From NCBI GenBank assembly GCA_910592005.1, contig CAJVPP010001738.1, positions 1-18,100 of the forward strand: a stretch of DNA of 18,100 nt, written 5' to 3'. Under the pieces are notes generated by a model. It saw nothing but the letters and a program-made list of their open reading frames with translations. It did no database searches and was not told where the DNA came from. Numbering within the stretch: the first letter of the stretch is position 1; every line of letters begins with the position of its first letter. The DNA is from Funneliformis mosseae. Its lineage: Eukaryota > Glomeromycota > Glomeromycetes > Glomerales > Glomeraceae. Both the position numbers and the translations under genes were made by a program. Shown here piece after piece: positions 17,444 to 18,100 of this stretch.

Positions 17444-18100
17444 TTATACAAAGATGCTTTGCATAGCATTATGGTTGTATTTTATTGATGGGATTCTCAT
17501 TATTCTAATAGTTTTATTTTATAAAATCAAGATAATCGAAAAGGAGAATTAGCAATTTATCATGTGAAAGGGTTTGGTTTGAAATCAAGTGATTTCCCAA
17601 CCAGTTAGAAATTTTTTATCTATATTTGTATTATGTAAAGTGATATATTCGCAATTTTTATGTATTGTAGGCCGAGTTTCAGTAACGTTTTTTTATTTCT
17701 TAAATAAAGCATATATTACGTTCTTGTCGTAAATCTTGAAAAATACTATGTGAAATGATGCTAACTAATGCAATGCCTGTGTGATATAGATGTAACTGCG
17801 TATTGGAAAATATACGTAGTAAGAAAAGTTCTCTCAATACATATACTCGAAGCATCCTCAGATCGATATGAATAATTTACGGCTTTTATTTTTTTCCTGT
17901 ACCAAATAAACAATTCAGTCCGGTGTTTTTCCATATATGGAATTTCTAATTATGTAAATGATCAACATTCTAGAAGCTTATTAAGATCGATGGTGATACA
18001 AAATTTAAAAAAAAAATTTTTTATTAACGTTGCGATAAAAGCATATACTTTGAATTTTACCCTGCTATTTATATTGTATCTTCTGTTTCATCACTATTAG
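17444..18100. other. noncoding right end
   Basis: No believable gene on either strand. A hairpin with a 7-bp stem lies at 17581-17596 (GAAATCA/TGATTTC). A CArG-type palindrome is at 17929-17942 and an A/T homopolymer palindrome near 18001-18022. Confidence 0.5.
17929..17942. promoter_or_regulatory. perfect CArG-box palindrome
   Basis: TTCCATATATGGAA contains CC(A/T)6GG, the binding consensus of SRF/Mcm1-type MADS proteins. With no gene beside it and AT-rich surroundings, chance is plausible. Confidence 0.25.

Overview
The window looks like nuclear DNA of an early-diverging, very AT-rich fungus. An arbuscular mycorrhizal species of the Rhizophagus type fits best: F-box/leucine-rich-repeat and SAM-like host families, long AT-rich deserts and decayed transposons. 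The assignment rests on protein style and composition, not on a marker gene. I see no intact gene anywhere. Every recognisable coding region carries in-frame stops, frameshifts or a lost start codon.

Layout. Positions 1-7900 are an extremely AT-rich desert (visibly more than four fifths A+T). It holds a possible Tc1-type transposon end at 37-77, an old decayed reading frame near 2332-2790, a heavily mutated Tc1/mariner element on the minus strand (about 4595-5815), and a decayed fragment at 7656-7886. A perfect 34-bp palindrome at 7903-7936 marks a sharp compositional boundary. Positions 7937-9140 have much more G+C and are packed with short repeats: an array around ATTGCT, three 11-bp units, three dispersed ~28-bp copies and a 14-bp inverted repeat. 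This resembles a control or replication-origin region.

The core is a tightly packed set of pseudogenes at 9141-15799. First comes a ~1,100-codon primase-helicase (archaeo-eukaryotic primase, zinc ribbon, then a helicase of the herpesvirus/mimivirus origin-binding type). Next is a small cysteine-rich gene on the opposite strand, then a tyrosine-recombinase-like gene with an acidic tail, an unrecognised ~175-codon gene, and an F-box/LRR gene. Gaps between them are only about 20, 23, 72 and 53 bases and no introns are needed. A replication protein, a recombinase and a repeat-rich leader together suggest a dead copy of a self-replicating mobile element, either a Crypton-like transposon with its own primase-helicase or an integrated viral or plasmid-like replicon. 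The F-box gene may be cargo or a host neighbour.

Positions 15800-18100 hold a short SAM-like remnant (16460-16748), an LTR-like promoter/poly(A) segment (about 16935-17026), a possible gag-like scrap (17291-17443) and otherwise noncoding DNA.

Most damage is of one kind: Gln codons turned into TAA/TAG, Arg/Trp codons into TGA, Asp to Asn, Glu to Lys and ATG to ATA. This is C-to-T decay on both strands, as expected from cytosine methylation or a RIP-like process. Once the stops are read through, the protein families become clear.
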